From contig NC_068558.1 of the NCBI RefSeq assembly GCF_022201045.2, positions 47,533,501 through 47,597,500 on the forward strand: DNA of 64,000 nucleotides. Direction: 5' to 3'. The position numbers and the translations under genes were made by a program. The number at the start of each line of letters is the position of its first letter. Within the stretch, counting starts at the first letter, position 1. The DNA is from Citrus sinensis. Taxonomy: Eukaryota > Streptophyta > Magnoliopsida > Sapindales > Rutaceae. This document shows positions 1 through 11,911 of the stretch, in pieces. A model generated the notes under the pieces. It made no database searches and had not been told where the DNA came from. It saw only the letters and a program-made list of their open reading frames with translations.

Positions 1-214
1 TTTATAAAAATAGTTTTATAAAACTGCAAATTTTCATTCCTTATGAGAGAGCTGAGCTGCTTTTGTTGTTGAAAAATTACTACTTAATTTTTCCGATAAT
101 TTTCGTTGAACGAAAATATTCACCATAATGAAGTAGTGAAAACAGTAAACTCATCATCAATGTCTCGAACATTATCTAACTTTTTATTCACTGATTTACG
201 AAGTAACTTGATGC

Positions 215-369
215 AGGATTGGCTTATTAAAGTGACGAAGGGAAGGATACACACAACCAACACGGAAAACAAATGCTCCTCAGGATTGGCTTATTAAAGT
301 GATGAAGGATACTCTTTTCAAAAAAAAAAAGTGATGAAGGATACACACAACCAACACAGAAAACAAATA
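215..369. repeat. Short duplicated block upstream of the ATP synthase delta-like gene
   Basis: A phrase beginning AGGATTGGCTTATTAAAGTG occurs at 215 and again at 282. The adjoining phrase TACACACAACCAACAC followed by GAAAACAAAT occurs near 247 and again near 342. The copies differ at one or two bases, so this is a local duplication of roughly 60-70 bp, partly overlapping and split by an A-run near 321. No gene is seen in 1-600 otherwise; it is AT-rich and probably holds the promoter of the next gene. Confidence 0.7.
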
Positions 370-663
370 AACATCACATGTCATTTTCAGGCTTTGAAGG
401 CCGCTTTAATCACAGGTCAGGATGTGATTTGCAGGCTCCAACGTCGAAGTCCCAATGCGACCCAATCCAAAACATTCTGAGCCTTGGGCCACATCTCGCA
501 GAAAGTAAAACATTTGTGGCTGAAACTCGTCCACATCTAATTTTGCTTACAAGAAGAAGAAGAACAACAACAACAACAAAATTATATTAGATTTCTTTCC
601 TCTCCACCCAACCCAAGGCCAACGGACAAAAGTTTGGTTTCTTCCATCCGCAATTTTGTATCC

Positions 664-1377
664 ATGGATACTCTTTCAAGCTCTGTTTCCACCTTCAAAT
701 TTGCAGCTCTTCACTCAACACCTCGAGAATTACATAACTTCAAAGCTCCTCCAAACACATCCCAATCTCATCATCAGTTTCATCCACACCAGTCCCACCT
801 CAGCTCAACCAGACCCAACAAAACTGCCGCTTCTTTCACTCGCAGGAGCTTCTCTAATAGTTATCCATCGTTAACTTCCTCCTCCGGAACCTCAACTCCC
901 AAGTCAGCTTCCCCAAATAGCCATCAGAAACCTGCCAGCGGCTACGCTGCAGCCCTTCTAGACAAAGCTCTATGCCACAGTTCACTTGAAGCTGTCCAAA
1001 GGGACGTCCTAAAGTTATCAAGGTTGCTCAAGAATGAGCAAATTCAAGCTGTCTGTGCTGACCCTTTTGTGGGTGATAAAGACAAGGGGCAAATAGTGAA
1101 GGAACTGTTGAGTAGTTGGAAAGTTAATAGCTATTTGGCGGCTCTGCTGAGGATGCTGATTGAGAGAAATAAGGTGGCCATGGTGAGTGATGTTTTGGAG
1201 GAATTTCAGAGGATCTATGACGACTTGATTGGGACTCGAGTTGTGTTTGTTTCGTCTGCAAAGAAGATGGAGGAAGATCAACTCTTTTATATTGCTAAGA
1301 GAGTTCAAAACCTTTGTGGGGCTGCACAAGTCAAGATTAGAAATTTGATTCAGGAGGGAGTGCCATCCTATCCTTAA
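664..1377 (+). CDS. ATPD: Chloroplast ATP synthase delta-chain-like protein, short at the C-terminus
   Basis: A single-exon frame of 237 residues from the ATG at 664 (MDTLSSS). A Ser/Thr/Pro/His-rich N-terminal segment of about 80 residues, poor in acidic residues, looks like a chloroplast transit peptide. From about residue 83 (YAAALLDKAL) the protein follows the delta/OSCP family, which forms the peripheral stalk linking F1 to the stator. Family-like stretches include a helical block with LLRMLIERNK and a later VKIRNLIQE. The plastid delta chain normally continues about 35 residues past this point (the part after VKTVIDASLVAGF in Arabidopsis); here it ends in EGVPSYP and a stop. No continuation is visible in the next 300 bp in any frame. 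It may be a diverged paralogue or a decaying copy rather than the main delta gene. An upstream in-frame TTG at 634 is not used. Confidence 0.75.
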   Translation: MDTLSSSVSTFKFAALHSTPRELHNFKAPPNTSQSHHQFHPHQSHLSSTRPNKTAASFTRRSFSNSYPSLTSSSGTSTPKSASPNSHQKPASGYAAALLDKALCHSSLEAVQRDVLKLSRLLKNEQIQAVCADPFVGDKDKGQIVKELLSSWKVNSYLAALLRMLIERNKVAMVSDVLEEFQRIYDDLIGTRVVFVSSAKKMEEDQLFYIAKRVQNLCGAAQVKIRNLIQEGVPSYP

Positions 1378-1682
1378 TCATGTTCATTGCAATTTATAGA
1401 GCTGACGCAACGGTTATGTTGCTGTATAACTAAAGATTGTTGTATTCTCAACAAGGTTACCTTAACAGTCCTTCACAATTAGTGTTGTAATTTATTTATT
1501 TTTTTATTTTTTATTTTTTGGTGATATCAAATTAGTGCAAAAACCCTCGGGTGCACTGATTAATACGAGAAAATACATCTAAATATATATAAAATGGGAG
1601 ATAAAAATTGATTGTCTAAAAATTTAATTCGATGAAAAAACGATTTTTGGGCATAAAATAATCAATTGGGCTTTTCAAACAG
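1378..1682. other. Short AT-rich spacer
   Basis: Holds the probable 3' end of the delta-like gene, T-rich runs near 1490-1530, and the promoter/5' leader of the following PPR gene. No other gene or repeat is seen. Confidence 0.5.
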
Positions 1683-1814
1683 ATGATTTGCTCGTTACCA
1701 AAAAGTTGGGAAACAAAAAAAGGCAAACGCTTTAATACAACTCTCCAAGTCCAAAAGGACCAAGACCCAGTAACTGCTTCTCTTGAGTTCGAGCTCTGTT
1801 CAGTTGGGGTTGCG

Positions 1815-3398
1815 ATGCTGCGTCATCTCCACCAGAAGATCACAGCCCCAAGTTGCCTTCTCCAATCAATCGGAGGCGCACGATGTTCTCTCTCGACCAT
1901 CACAGTCACACCCCCCATCAAACCCTGGCCCCAACGCCTCTACCCAAAACGCCTTGTCTCCATGATCTTCCGTCAGCAAAATCTCGATCTTGCCCTCCAA
2001 ATATTCCACTACGCCGGAAAATTCCACCCCAACTTTTCCCACAATTACGACACCTACCACTCCATCATCCACAAACTCGCTCGCGCTCGCGCTTTCGACG
2101 CTGTCGAATCTCTCCTCACTGAGCTAAAACAAAACCCGGAAATCAAATGCGGCGAAAATTTATTCATTACCGTCATTCGTAACTACGGTCTCGCCGGTCG
2201 CCCTGAATTAGCCGTCAAGACATTTTTGCGCATTGAAAAATTTAACGTGCAACGTTCTGTACGGTCGTTGAATACTCTGTTAAACGCTTTAGTGCAAAAC
2301 AAGAGGTATGATTTGGTTCATTTGATGTTCAAGAATTCCCGACACAAGTTTAAGGTCGTCCCGAATGTGTTCACTTGTAACATTCTGATTAAAGCACTTT
2401 GTAAGAAAGATGACGTTGAGGGTGCGATTAGGGTTTTAGATGAAATGCCATCAATGGGAATGGTGCCTAATTTGGTGACGCATACGACAATTTTAGGTGG
2501 GTATGTTTGGAGAGGAGATATTGAGAATGCTAAGAGAGTTTTTGGCGATATTTTGGATCGTGGGTGGGTTCCTGATGCGACAACGTATACGGTTTTAATG
2601 GATGGGTATATTAAGCTAGGGAGATTAACTGATGCTGTCAAGGTAATGGATGAGATGGAGGATAATGGCGTTGAGCCTAATGAAGTTACTTATGGGGTTA
2701 TGATTGAAGCCTTTTGTAAGGGGAAAAAATCAGGTGAAGCACGTAACTTGCTTGATGATATGCTTCAGAGAAAGTACGTACCCAGTTCGGCTCTTTGTTG
2801 TAAGGTTATTGATTTGTTGTGTGAGGAAGGCAAGGTTGAGGATGCTTGCGAGTTGTGGAAAAGACTTTTGAGGAAGAATTGTATGCCAGATAACGCCATT
2901 TCTAGCACAATTATTCATTGGCTTTGTAAAGAAGGGAAGATTTGGGAAGCCAAGAAGTTGTTTGATGAGTTTGAGAGAGGTTCCATTCCTAGTTTGTTAA
3001 CTTATAATACGCTGATTGCAGGAATGTGTGAGAGTGCGGAGTTAACCGAGGCGGGGAGGTTGTGGGATGATATGGTGGAGAAAGGGGTTGAACCAAATGT
3101 GTTTACTTATAACATGTTGATTCAGGGTTTTTGTAAGATTGGTAATGCAAAGGAGGGGATTAGGATTTTAGAGGAAATGCTGGATAAAGGCTGTTTTCCA
3201 AATAAGACAAGTTTTTCTTTGTTGATCGAGGGCCTGTACGAGTCAGGAAATGAAGGAGAGGTTGGTAAGGTTGTTTCAATGGCAACGGCTAGTGGAAGTG
3301 TTGAAAGTGATTCCTGGAATTTTCTCTTGACCAGGATTGTTAGTGATCTGGATAGTGGGGCTGGTGCACTTGATGAATTATTAGTAAAAAATTGCTAA
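1815..3398 (+). CDS. Pentatricopeptide repeat protein, P class, probably mitochondrial (At5g16420-like)
   Basis: An intronless frame of 527 residues from the ATG at 1815 (MLRHLHQK). An in-frame ATG at 1683 would add 44 residues; I prefer 1815 because the segment after it is Arg/Ser-rich and typical of a mitochondrial presequence. From about residue 100 the protein is built of tandem 35-residue PPR motifs with recurrent signatures such as NVFTCNILIKALCK, VTYGVMIEAFCK and LLTYNTLIAGMC; I count about eleven. There is no E, E+ or DYW tail, so it is a P-class protein expected to bind organelle RNA and act in its processing or stability. The run PKPWPQRLYPKRLVSMI-like segment before the repeats and overall order match my memory of Arabidopsis At5g16420. 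The RNA target cannot be read from the sequence. Confidence 0.88.
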   Translation: MLRHLHQKITAPSCLLQSIGGARCSLSTITVTPPIKPWPQRLYPKRLVSMIFRQQNLDLALQIFHYAGKFHPNFSHNYDTYHSIIHKLARARAFDAVESLLTELKQNPEIKCGENLFITVIRNYGLAGRPELAVKTFLRIEKFNVQRSVRSLNTLLNALVQNKRYDLVHLMFKNSRHKFKVVPNVFTCNILIKALCKKDDVEGAIRVLDEMPSMGMVPNLVTHTTILGGYVWRGDIENAKRVFGDILDRGWVPDATTYTVLMDGYIKLGRLTDAVKVMDEMEDNGVEPNEVTYGVMIEAFCKGKKSGEARNLLDDMLQRKYVPSSALCCKVIDLLCEEGKVEDACELWKRLLRKNCMPDNAISSTIIHWLCKEGKIWEAKKLFDEFERGSIPSLLTYNTLIAGMCESAELTEAGRLWDDMVEKGVEPNVFTYNMLIQGFCKIGNAKEGIRILEEMLDKGCFPNKTSFSLLIEGLYESGNEGEVGKVVSMATASGSVESDSWNFLLTRIVSDLDSGAGALDELLVKNC

Positions 3399-6300
3399 TT
3401 GAAGATCCACGCCTTTTTCATGGCATGTTGCACATTGCTCATGGTACTTAGGAGACATGGATCAACCAGCTGTTTCTACCTTGGTCGAGGTTGGAATTCA
3501 CTGGCAAGTAGCTGTTACATGGATCACATGGAACTGAAGCTGCCTTTGTCGCGCGAGCATTTGGCAAACAGCAGAGTCAAAAACTGAGTCCAGTTTGATT
3601 TAGATCAATGACTTAGCTGTTAAGGTCCAAATTATTTGAGCAGACTAGGAAGTGATTTAATTATTAATGGCCTGTTTGGGGAAGGACTAGGTCAAACAAC
3701 AAGGACGGGAACATTTTGCTGTTTCTGTTATTTGATTGTGAAATATGTACAAGGTCACGCTCCAAATTGTTTTCAAAGTGTAAAGAGACTCAGTCAGGTA
3801 TGTCTGTTTTATGCTGATCGTGGAAGTGGATTGGGGGCATAATATGTTGATATATTTCCCCTCTAGCCATATATTGGCAAGTCTCTTTTATTAATATTTT
3901 TAGTTAGTTTATTTATTTTTACTGAACAGGGAATTGAATTGGGCATTGGAGAATAAATGAGTTTAAAGGAATGTAATTGGAAGAGAAATAGAAGATTATA
4001 GCACGAGCAGGCTTCGGAAATTAAGGACTAAGAATTAAGAGGACAAGGAATTAAAAGAATTAATTTACTAACGTTTTAATCCAAATTGACATGTGATCCA
4101 TCAAACTCACGTGAGAAGCAATATTACCATTATAGTTACCACGTGCATGGCATTAAAAAGAAATGAAAATCCCAATTTGATTCAAGTAAATGGAGCAACA
4201 ACCACCAATGGGCTTTTGGTCCAATGGGAGAAGTCGCACTTACAATATTGAGTACAAGGGTTCGAGCTTCCATAAGAGCATTATGGAGGTTAGTTTCAAT
4301 TCTTCCTCAATTATCAATTAATTGAGTGAAGACAGTTTCTCTCTTATGAAATGTGAGTAGAGCAGGCATCCCTCGAATATTAGAGAGAGTTTAAAAATAT
4401 CTGGGCATATACTTCAGTGTGTCAATGTATGATGGTGGTCCCAGTTATATAGTATGATTGTAAATATTAATTATAATGTCTGATGTAATGTCAGTAATAT
4501 CTGTGTATAACAGACTTCAAAAAAAAAAAAAAATGGAGCAACAACCACGGGTTTGAGAAGAGCCAGCCGTTTGAATTTATTTCTCATATTGGTTTTATAT
4601 TTTTTTTTATTTCTAATTTAATTATATGTAATTAAATTTTTATATTAGGGTTAAGGATGATGCGTTGTTCAATAATATAAATTACTTTTTATTTAATTAA
4701 ATTTTTATATATGTATTTCAATATTTATTGTTTTTGTTTCACATAATTAGTTGAATGTTTTTAAATCTTTTCATTATTACTGTCGTGTATTATTAATTGT
4801 TAAGATAAATATTTCACTAAATCTCTACTTGGATTTATAAAGTTTATATATGATTATTTTTTATTATGTGTTTTTCATTAAGTTATTTACACTGAGTGCT
4901 TATGAAAATTTTGACTCTTTGTTATTCAATATGTTTATAATGGATGCTTAAATATCATACTATTAAAAGAAGAAAAAAAAACTATATATAATTAATTTTA
5001 ATTGAGCTTAATTTTTATATTCATGAGTAGATATTATATTGATTTGGAGTTGTCACTCCAAAATTTAAAATTGATTGATAATTAGGTAATTATAAAAGTT
5101 TTAATCTCTTGAATTCTTCCGTTAATTTCCTCGTTCTAATTTTAATTGCATCTTTAGTTTAAATCTCTTCAAACAAAATATTCTATTTTTAACTAGGTTA
5201 AGAGTTATAATTAGCTTAAGTTAAATTTGTCTTTCATAAAACTAGCAATCCATGTGAGTTCGTTCTCATTATTCCTGACTTCTATTCTAATAGACTCGTG
5301 CACTTGTGAGTTCATTATAATTTGTACAACATGGATTCAATGCATCAGAGGGCAAGATGTGTGTTGGATCATCTTAATATTTCCGCACCTAAAAAAGCAA
5401 AATTTTTTGTTCTTGATTTTCCTGTTAACGTTGTTTTGTTGTTGTTAGAGTCAGAATAGGTCCGATGGGTTTATAGCTAGGTGGTAGTTTGATCAATCAT
5501 CATCAATTTGCAGGTAAACGGTTATTTTTGATCCCATGACAAATCGTGGAAACCTCAAAGTGAACATTTGACAGACAATATGCATTTGTCTAGAATTAGA
5601 TCATTCGCAGCTAAACACCAATTCTTCGAACGTCTGTGTTATTTTCTTGTTGATAAAATGAGTTTGAAGTTTGAGCTGCCAAACCACTCTCTGTTCATTT
5701 CGTAGGGAGAAGCTGAATTTGAATCTAGTGGTCGAAATCAACCCATCATCCATCCCGTTGCCGACCCTAGTGAGTAGTAGAGAGGTGGTCCTGACCTGAG
5801 GGCTGTAAATTTCCAAATTGTTCAATATGTATGTGTTAACTGTGTACATGAAAATTCTTCATCCGTTGCCATTGGCATTACTTACTCTTCTTCTTTTCCT
5901 TTTCTGCTATCACCGGGAAACTTTCCACCAGCTATCTAAGACTTGCCTGGAGGATTCTTAAAAGTTGAAAGCTATAAAACTAATTGGGTTAGGGACCCTT
6001 CGTGGGTCTGGGTCAGCTGTGATCCGAAGATAAAATTTAAAAAAAACTCTCAGGTGGTTGTGGCTTATTTTCCATGTTGAACAAGTCAACCAATCCGCGG
6101 AGATTATTAATTTTTGAAAGAAAAGTCGTAGCTTAGGCGTAGTCATCTTGGACAAATGCTAGTCTGCTGGTACTTTTTATATTTGAATGGTGGTTAGATT
6201 AGTAGTACTGCCGTCCATTTCACGTGTTAGCCGTGTACGGGTCTTTGATTTTTTTTTTTTAACCATAAAATAATGTCACTGAATTTGATTTTCAACTTAC

Positions 6301-8029
6301 AAAAGTGACACGAGCCTAAAATGCAATTGTTTCCTTCAATTGTTGAATCTTCATTCATTATTTCTCGTCACAATTTGGTCGGACATGAAACGCCTCTTCG
6401 GCACTACTGCATCATGAAATGTGAAATTTGAATGATGTCGTAATTAATTCATACAAAGAAGATTACATACATATTATTAAATACCTCATCACTAAAGATA
6501 ATAATTGCAGATTTACAGTATCACATTAGTAGTTAACAGTGCTTAGCTTTGCATAAATAAATTACCGGCATTAGGCTTTGGGTTGTAATTAAAATTAAAC
6601 GTAAAAAGAATAAAAAAATAAATCAATCAAAATAAAGAAATTATTAAATTAGTTATCAATGAAGAGCCCAACGATATAAAAAGAGAAAGAGAGAGAAAGT
6701 AAATAAGAGACATATTATTTACAGAAAAATTTCATTTAATTTTCAGTATTTGCAAATAAGGAATGAATCATCTTTTTATAATTTTATAATTATATAAATG
6801 AACTAAATAATTAATTAATAAATACATCATTAGTCATAAGTTCTTATGAGATAAAAAAAAAATATTTTGATAAATATTTACATAACTATAATTATTTCAT
6901 GACATAAACTAAACGGACAATTTTGTTCCGTCGTTTCATCTTGCCGCGTAAGTTGGTTTTTAGAAGAGGGTCGTTGGTTACTATTATTATTACATTTTTA
7001 TCCTTTCTACGTGGGATGGGATGGGATGGGCGTCGGGTGGGGCAGGGGCCGGGGCGACAGCTACTCTCTTTCTTATACAGAAGAAAACCAACAGATAAAA
7101 TAAAATAGAAAACATAAATAAACACTTCTATTTATTTTTTAAAAAAAAGTCTTTTTTTTTTTTTTTAATTATATTTTCATATTATTAAGTTGAGCTAAGC
7201 TTGTTTGTTTGTTTGTTTGTCTGGGTCTCTTCTATTTGGTCCGGCTGCTGGCGAAAGGCGTGTCCTTTCCAGTTTCCAAGGCTGAAATCGGGAATTTTCA
7301 GGGGCATTAACTCTTTTCATCTGTTGACTTTGTTGACTCTGCTGCTCGCTCTTACCTCTTAGCTGGAGTTTGGTTCTTCAAGTTGAATGTTGATGAAATA
7401 AACTCCTTGTTTCTTGATCTCATTTGTTCAACTTTGACCAAATTGACATCTGTCTACAACATGCATACCAGCTCTATGATGGCAATTGTAAGTGAATTTT
7501 AAATTTATTATTATTATTTCGTAAACTGACTCCAAGCAATAATCTGGCTTGGCTGAGTTGATTTGTTTTTCTTTCGGGGATTGGATTCATCAGATGCACA
7601 GTCTTTTGCTTATTAGGAACAACTCGATAATGTATTATCAATGTAATGATTTTGTTGTTTTGTCTTCCAAAAAATTCGCAAGCTCACTAGGCACATCTAT
7701 TGAAGTTATTTATACTTCTCAAGGAATATGACTTACTTTTGATTCGGCAATTTTATTTTTCTTGGTCCTCCATATTCTCAGAAACTAATTTGTGGCTTAT
7801 AGGACGAATTCATTTTTAGACTCTCGAGTCGTGATTATTCCAATCAAATTGCTGGCTGACTTATTTCAAATTGGAACTGAATGTAGGCATATCAAGTGAA
7901 AGTTTAGCAGGGTGATTTAGGCATCAGACAGTCGACAATTGCCATACAATTTGACTCCTGCCATTTGTAGTTGCTATTGGCATGGAAAGAGAAGGTTTTG
8001 CTGCCTAGCTTTTGCTGGGTTGTTTTGAT
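3399..8029. other. Large intergenic region
   Basis: 3399-3900 is probably the 3' UTR of the PPR gene. 4206-4530 is a SINE (listed separately). The remainder is AT-rich with no supported gene; short frames near 5227, 5601, 5958 and 6900 have no recognisable family and random-looking composition. 7200-8029 is less AT-rich, contains TTGAC motifs near 7325-7335 and 7434, and is probably the promoter and 5' leader (perhaps with a 5' UTR intron) of the U-box gene. Confidence 0.5.
4206..4530 (+). mobile_element. tRNA-derived SINE with A-tail and 18-bp target duplications
   Basis: The element is flanked by perfect direct repeats AAATGGAGCAACAACCAC at 4188-4205 and 4531-4548. Its head carries a box-A-like TGGTCCAATGG (about 4217-4227) and a box-B-like GGTTCGAGCTTCC (about 4259-4271), the internal Pol III promoter expected of tRNA-derived SINEs. 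It ends in a run of A. A body phrase (ATCCCTCGAATATTA, near 4369) recurs in the element at 33300-33563, so both belong to one family. The perfect target duplications indicate a fairly recent insertion. It lies on the plus strand in intergenic DNA. Confidence 0.85.
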
Positions 8030-11000
8030 ATGATGGCACTGGATGTGGTTACTAGTGCTTCAACTGTTCCAGCTTCGGAAGCGCTTTCTCAGATTGTAGA
8101 GGCCATTCTAGAGGTGATGATTGCTTCTAATAATGTTCTCATTAAGAAGGAGAGTTTTAAGGAACTTGCAGCTTATTTGGAAAGGATTGTCCCAGTCCTA
8201 AAAGAGCTGAATAAAAGAGATCTCAGTCATTCTGAGGGCTTAAATAGTGCTATAGAGATTCTCAATCGAGAAATAAAAGGTGCAAAGGAACTTACGACAG
8301 AGTGCAGCAAGAGAAACAAAGTGTATCTCTTAATGAATTGCCGGGCAATAGTTAAGCGCTTAAAGGACACTGCTAGAGAGATCAGCCAGGCACTAGGTAT
8401 CCTTCCTTTGGCCTCCCTAGATCTTTCAACAGATATAATTGAAGAGATTGAGAAGGTCTGTGACAATATGCAGAGAGCTGAATTTAGGGCAGCTATAGCT
8501 GAAGAAGAAATTTTGGAGAAAGTTGAGTCTGGAATACAGGAAAGGAATGTTGATCGTTCTTATGCCAATCATTTACTATCTCTGATAGCAGATGCTGTTG
8601 GTATCTCAACTGAGAGGTCAGCGTTGAAAAAGGAATTTGATGAATTCAAGAGTGAGATTGAAAATTCCCGGATGAGAAAGGATCAAGCAGAGGCTGTACA
8701 AATGGATCAGATTATTGCTTTACTAGAAAGGGCCGATGCAGCTTCATCTCCAAGGGAGAAGGAGATGAAGTATTTCTCCAAGCGGAAGTCTTTGGGTAGC
8801 CAGCCTTTGGAACCTCTCCAATCATTTTATTGCCCAATCACGCGGGATGTCATGGTGGACCCTGTGGAGACTTCTTCGGGACAGACATTTGAGAGAAGTG
8901 CTATAGAAAAATGGTTTTCAGATGGGAACAACTTGTGTCCCCTAACCATGACTGTTCTAGACACATCAATTCTAAGGCCAAATAAAACCCTGAGGCAATC
9001 GATTGAAGAATGGAAGGATAGAAACACCATGATTACAATTGCTTCCATGAAACCAAAACTCGTGTCCACGGAGGTTGAAGAAGTGCTTCATTGCCTGGAA
9101 CAGCTACAAGATCTCTGTCAACAAAGAGACCAGCACCGGGAATGGGTAATATTGGAGAACTACATACCAAAACTTATTTATTTACTTGGTTCCAAAAATC
9201 GTGATGTAAGGAATCGTGCTCTTATCATTCTTCACATTTTGGTAAAAGATAGCAATGATACTAAGGTACTCTTAACTTAAACCACCATTTATTCAAATTT
9301 TGTTTGGCTGTTATGTTTCTTAATAAGATAGGACAAGGAAGCTTTCAACTCATTGTAAAACTTTGTCCAACATGAGTTGTTGCTTTATCATTATGCATGT
9401 TTATGAGTTTGATTCTAAACTGATCTATAAGCTCCAGACATATTTGTTCAGAGTTTTTTTTTCCTTGCATGTGGGCGGTTGATTTACCCCTTACGCAGAT
9501 TTAGATTCTATTTTTCAATTTTACTATGGGAAGTGGGTATGCTAATTGTTAAAAAATTTGCAGGTTGCTTTATGAAATTTTGTTTACCCTGATAACTGAA
9601 GACATTTTGCAGGAAAGACTCGCAAATGGTGATGATGCAGTTGAATCTATTGTTCGATCTCTTGGGCGTCGTATTGAGGAAAGGAAGTTGGCAGTTGCAT
9701 TACTTTTGGAATTATCCACTTGTAATACATTACGAGACCAGATTGGGGACGTTCAGGGCTGCATTCTCCTCTTGGTGACTATGGCAAGCAGTGATGACAA
9801 TCAAGCTTCCAGAGATGCACAAGAACTATTGGAGAACCTCTCATTCTCTGACGATAATGTGGTTCAGATGGCAAAAGCAAATTATTTTAAACATTTGCTT
9901 CAACGGCTTTCTGCAGGTTCTAAAACTTCACGTGTTACAATATAGTTTCTCTGACTTTGAGTCAAGTTAGTTTGTTATTTTAGACTTTGAATTTATTTGC
10001 TAGAAGATGCAGAATAGGTTTATATCGTTTCTTTTCTAGCCAATGGATTTTATTCATGTTCTAATAGTGCTGTTTCATTTATTTGTGCAGGACCTGAAAG
10101 TGTAAAAATGCGCATGGCAACAACCTTGGCTGAAATGGAGTTGACTGACCACCACAAAGCATCTTTGCTTGAAGGAAATGTACTGGGTCCACTTCTTCAC
10201 TTGGTTTCTCGTGGTGACATTCAAATGAAAAAAGTGGCCGTTAAAGCTCTTCGGAATCTTTCAAGTGTGCCCCAAAATGGATTGCAGATGATAAAAGAAG
10301 GTGCTGTTGGACCGTTAGTAGATCTTCTCCTTCATCACAGCTCATCATCCTCTAGCTTACGTGAAGAGACAGCAACTGCAATTATGCATCTTGCAGTATC
10401 AACCATGTACCAAGAGTCCAGCCAGACACCAGTTACGCTGCTGGAATCTGATAAAGAAATTTTTATGCTCTTCTCTTTAATTAATTTGACCGGGCCAAAT
10501 GTGCAACAAAGAATTTTACAAACCTTCAATGCTTTGTGTCGATCTCCTTCTGCAGGAAATATCAAGACCACATTAACACAGGTACATCCTAATGGAAGAA
10601 GAGGTGTTTGTGTGTGCTTGGGTACATGCATGCTCTGTCTTTGTTTATGTTTCCTCATCCTGAAAGAAAGCTAGTGCCTATTCTTTGGAAATATAAGTAG
10701 AAATTTTAATTCTGCGTTGCATTAGATATTGACATATAGTGAAAACAGTTTGTATTGCATTGTTTAGGTTAATTTTTGAGTTCTTTCATGTTATTTAAGT
10801 CTCTGTTTTTTTCAACCCACACCTAATTCAAATACCTCCATAGTGTGACTTCCTCTATAATCAGTTTCTGTGGGATTTCATTTAAATCCATATTAACTGG
10901 TTTAATAATTGGCAGTGTTCGGCTATTCCAGTTCTAGTTCAGCTATGTGAGCATGATAACGAAAATGTCAGAGCAAATGCAGTGAAGTTGTTCTGTTGCT

Positions 11001-11911
11001 TGGTAGATGATGGAGATGAAGCAATCATCCGGGAGCATGTGGGTCAGAAATGCCTTGAGACCTTAGTCACCATCATCCAATCTTCTCACAATGAGGAAGA
11101 GATTGCCTCCGCAATGGGAATTCTCTCTAAACTTCCGGAAGTACCTCAATTCACTCAGTGGCTTCTGGATGCCGGTGCACTTCCGATTGTTTTAAATTTT
11201 CTGAAAAATGGAAGGCAGAATGATCCAAATAGATTTCAAGTCGTTGAAAATGCTGTTGGAGCCTTACGGCGTTTCACTGCTCCGACAAACTTGGAATGGC
11301 AAAAGAGAGCAGCTGAAGCTGGTGTTATTCCCAAGTTGGTTCAGTTACTAGAGTATGGAACCACCCTGACAAAAGAACATGCAGCCACGTCTCTTGCTCG
11401 TTTTTCAAAAAATTCCCTTGGGCTAAGTCGACCAATACCGAAGCGTAAGGGGTTCTGGTGTTTCTCACCTCCACCAGAAATTGGCTGCCAGGTTCATGGA
11501 GGATTATGTGGCATTGAATCATCTTTTTGCCTTTTGGAGGCTAATGCAGTTAGACCACTTGTTAGGGTTCTTGAAGATCCAGATCATGGGGCCTGTGAGG
11601 CTTCTTTAGATGCATTAGTAACATTAATTGAAGGTGAAAGACTACAGAATGGCAGCAAGGTGCTTGAAGATGCAAATGCCATAGACCGTATGGTAAGATT
11701 TCTTAGTTCACCCTCTCCAAAATTGCAGGAGAAGGCTCTGGATTCTGTAGAAAGGATTTTCCGACTGCCAGAGTTTAAACAAAAGTACGGGAAATCTGCT
11801 CAGATGCCGTTGGTCGACTTAACACAACGAGGCAACAGTAGTATGAAGTCTCTTTCAGCCAGAGTACTGGCTCATTTGAATGTGCTCCAAGATCAGTCTT
11901 CTTATTTCTAA
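8030..11911 (+). CDS. U-box E3 ubiquitin ligase with ARM repeats (PUB43/PUB44-like)
   Basis: Four coding exons: 8030-9265, 9613-9916, 10091-10581 and 10916-11911, all with GT-AG introns and consistent phase, giving 1008 residues. The start is the ATG at 8030 or 8033 (MMALDVV); the upstream in-frame TTG is not a start. Residues 1-230 form the helical U-box N-terminal region. The U-box (YCPITRDVMVDPV to about residue 327) starts near residue 263 and recruits the E2 enzyme. The rest consists of armadillo-type helical repeats for substrate binding (for example LLHLVSRGDIQMKKVAVKALRNLS). Length and order fit the long PUB43/44 group, which includes Arabidopsis SAUL1, a ligase controlling senescence and immunity at the plasma membrane. 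Family membership is firm; the exact orthologue and substrate are not. Confidence 0.9.

Noticed and set aside
3399-3842. Short frames directly after the PPR stop codon
   Set aside because: They lack PPR or other family content and lie where the 3' UTR is expected.
6892-7125. Overlapping frames on both strands
   Set aside because: Neither resembles a family; the region is a GC-rich patch (GGGATGGGATGGG) in AT-rich DNA, which creates open frames by chance.
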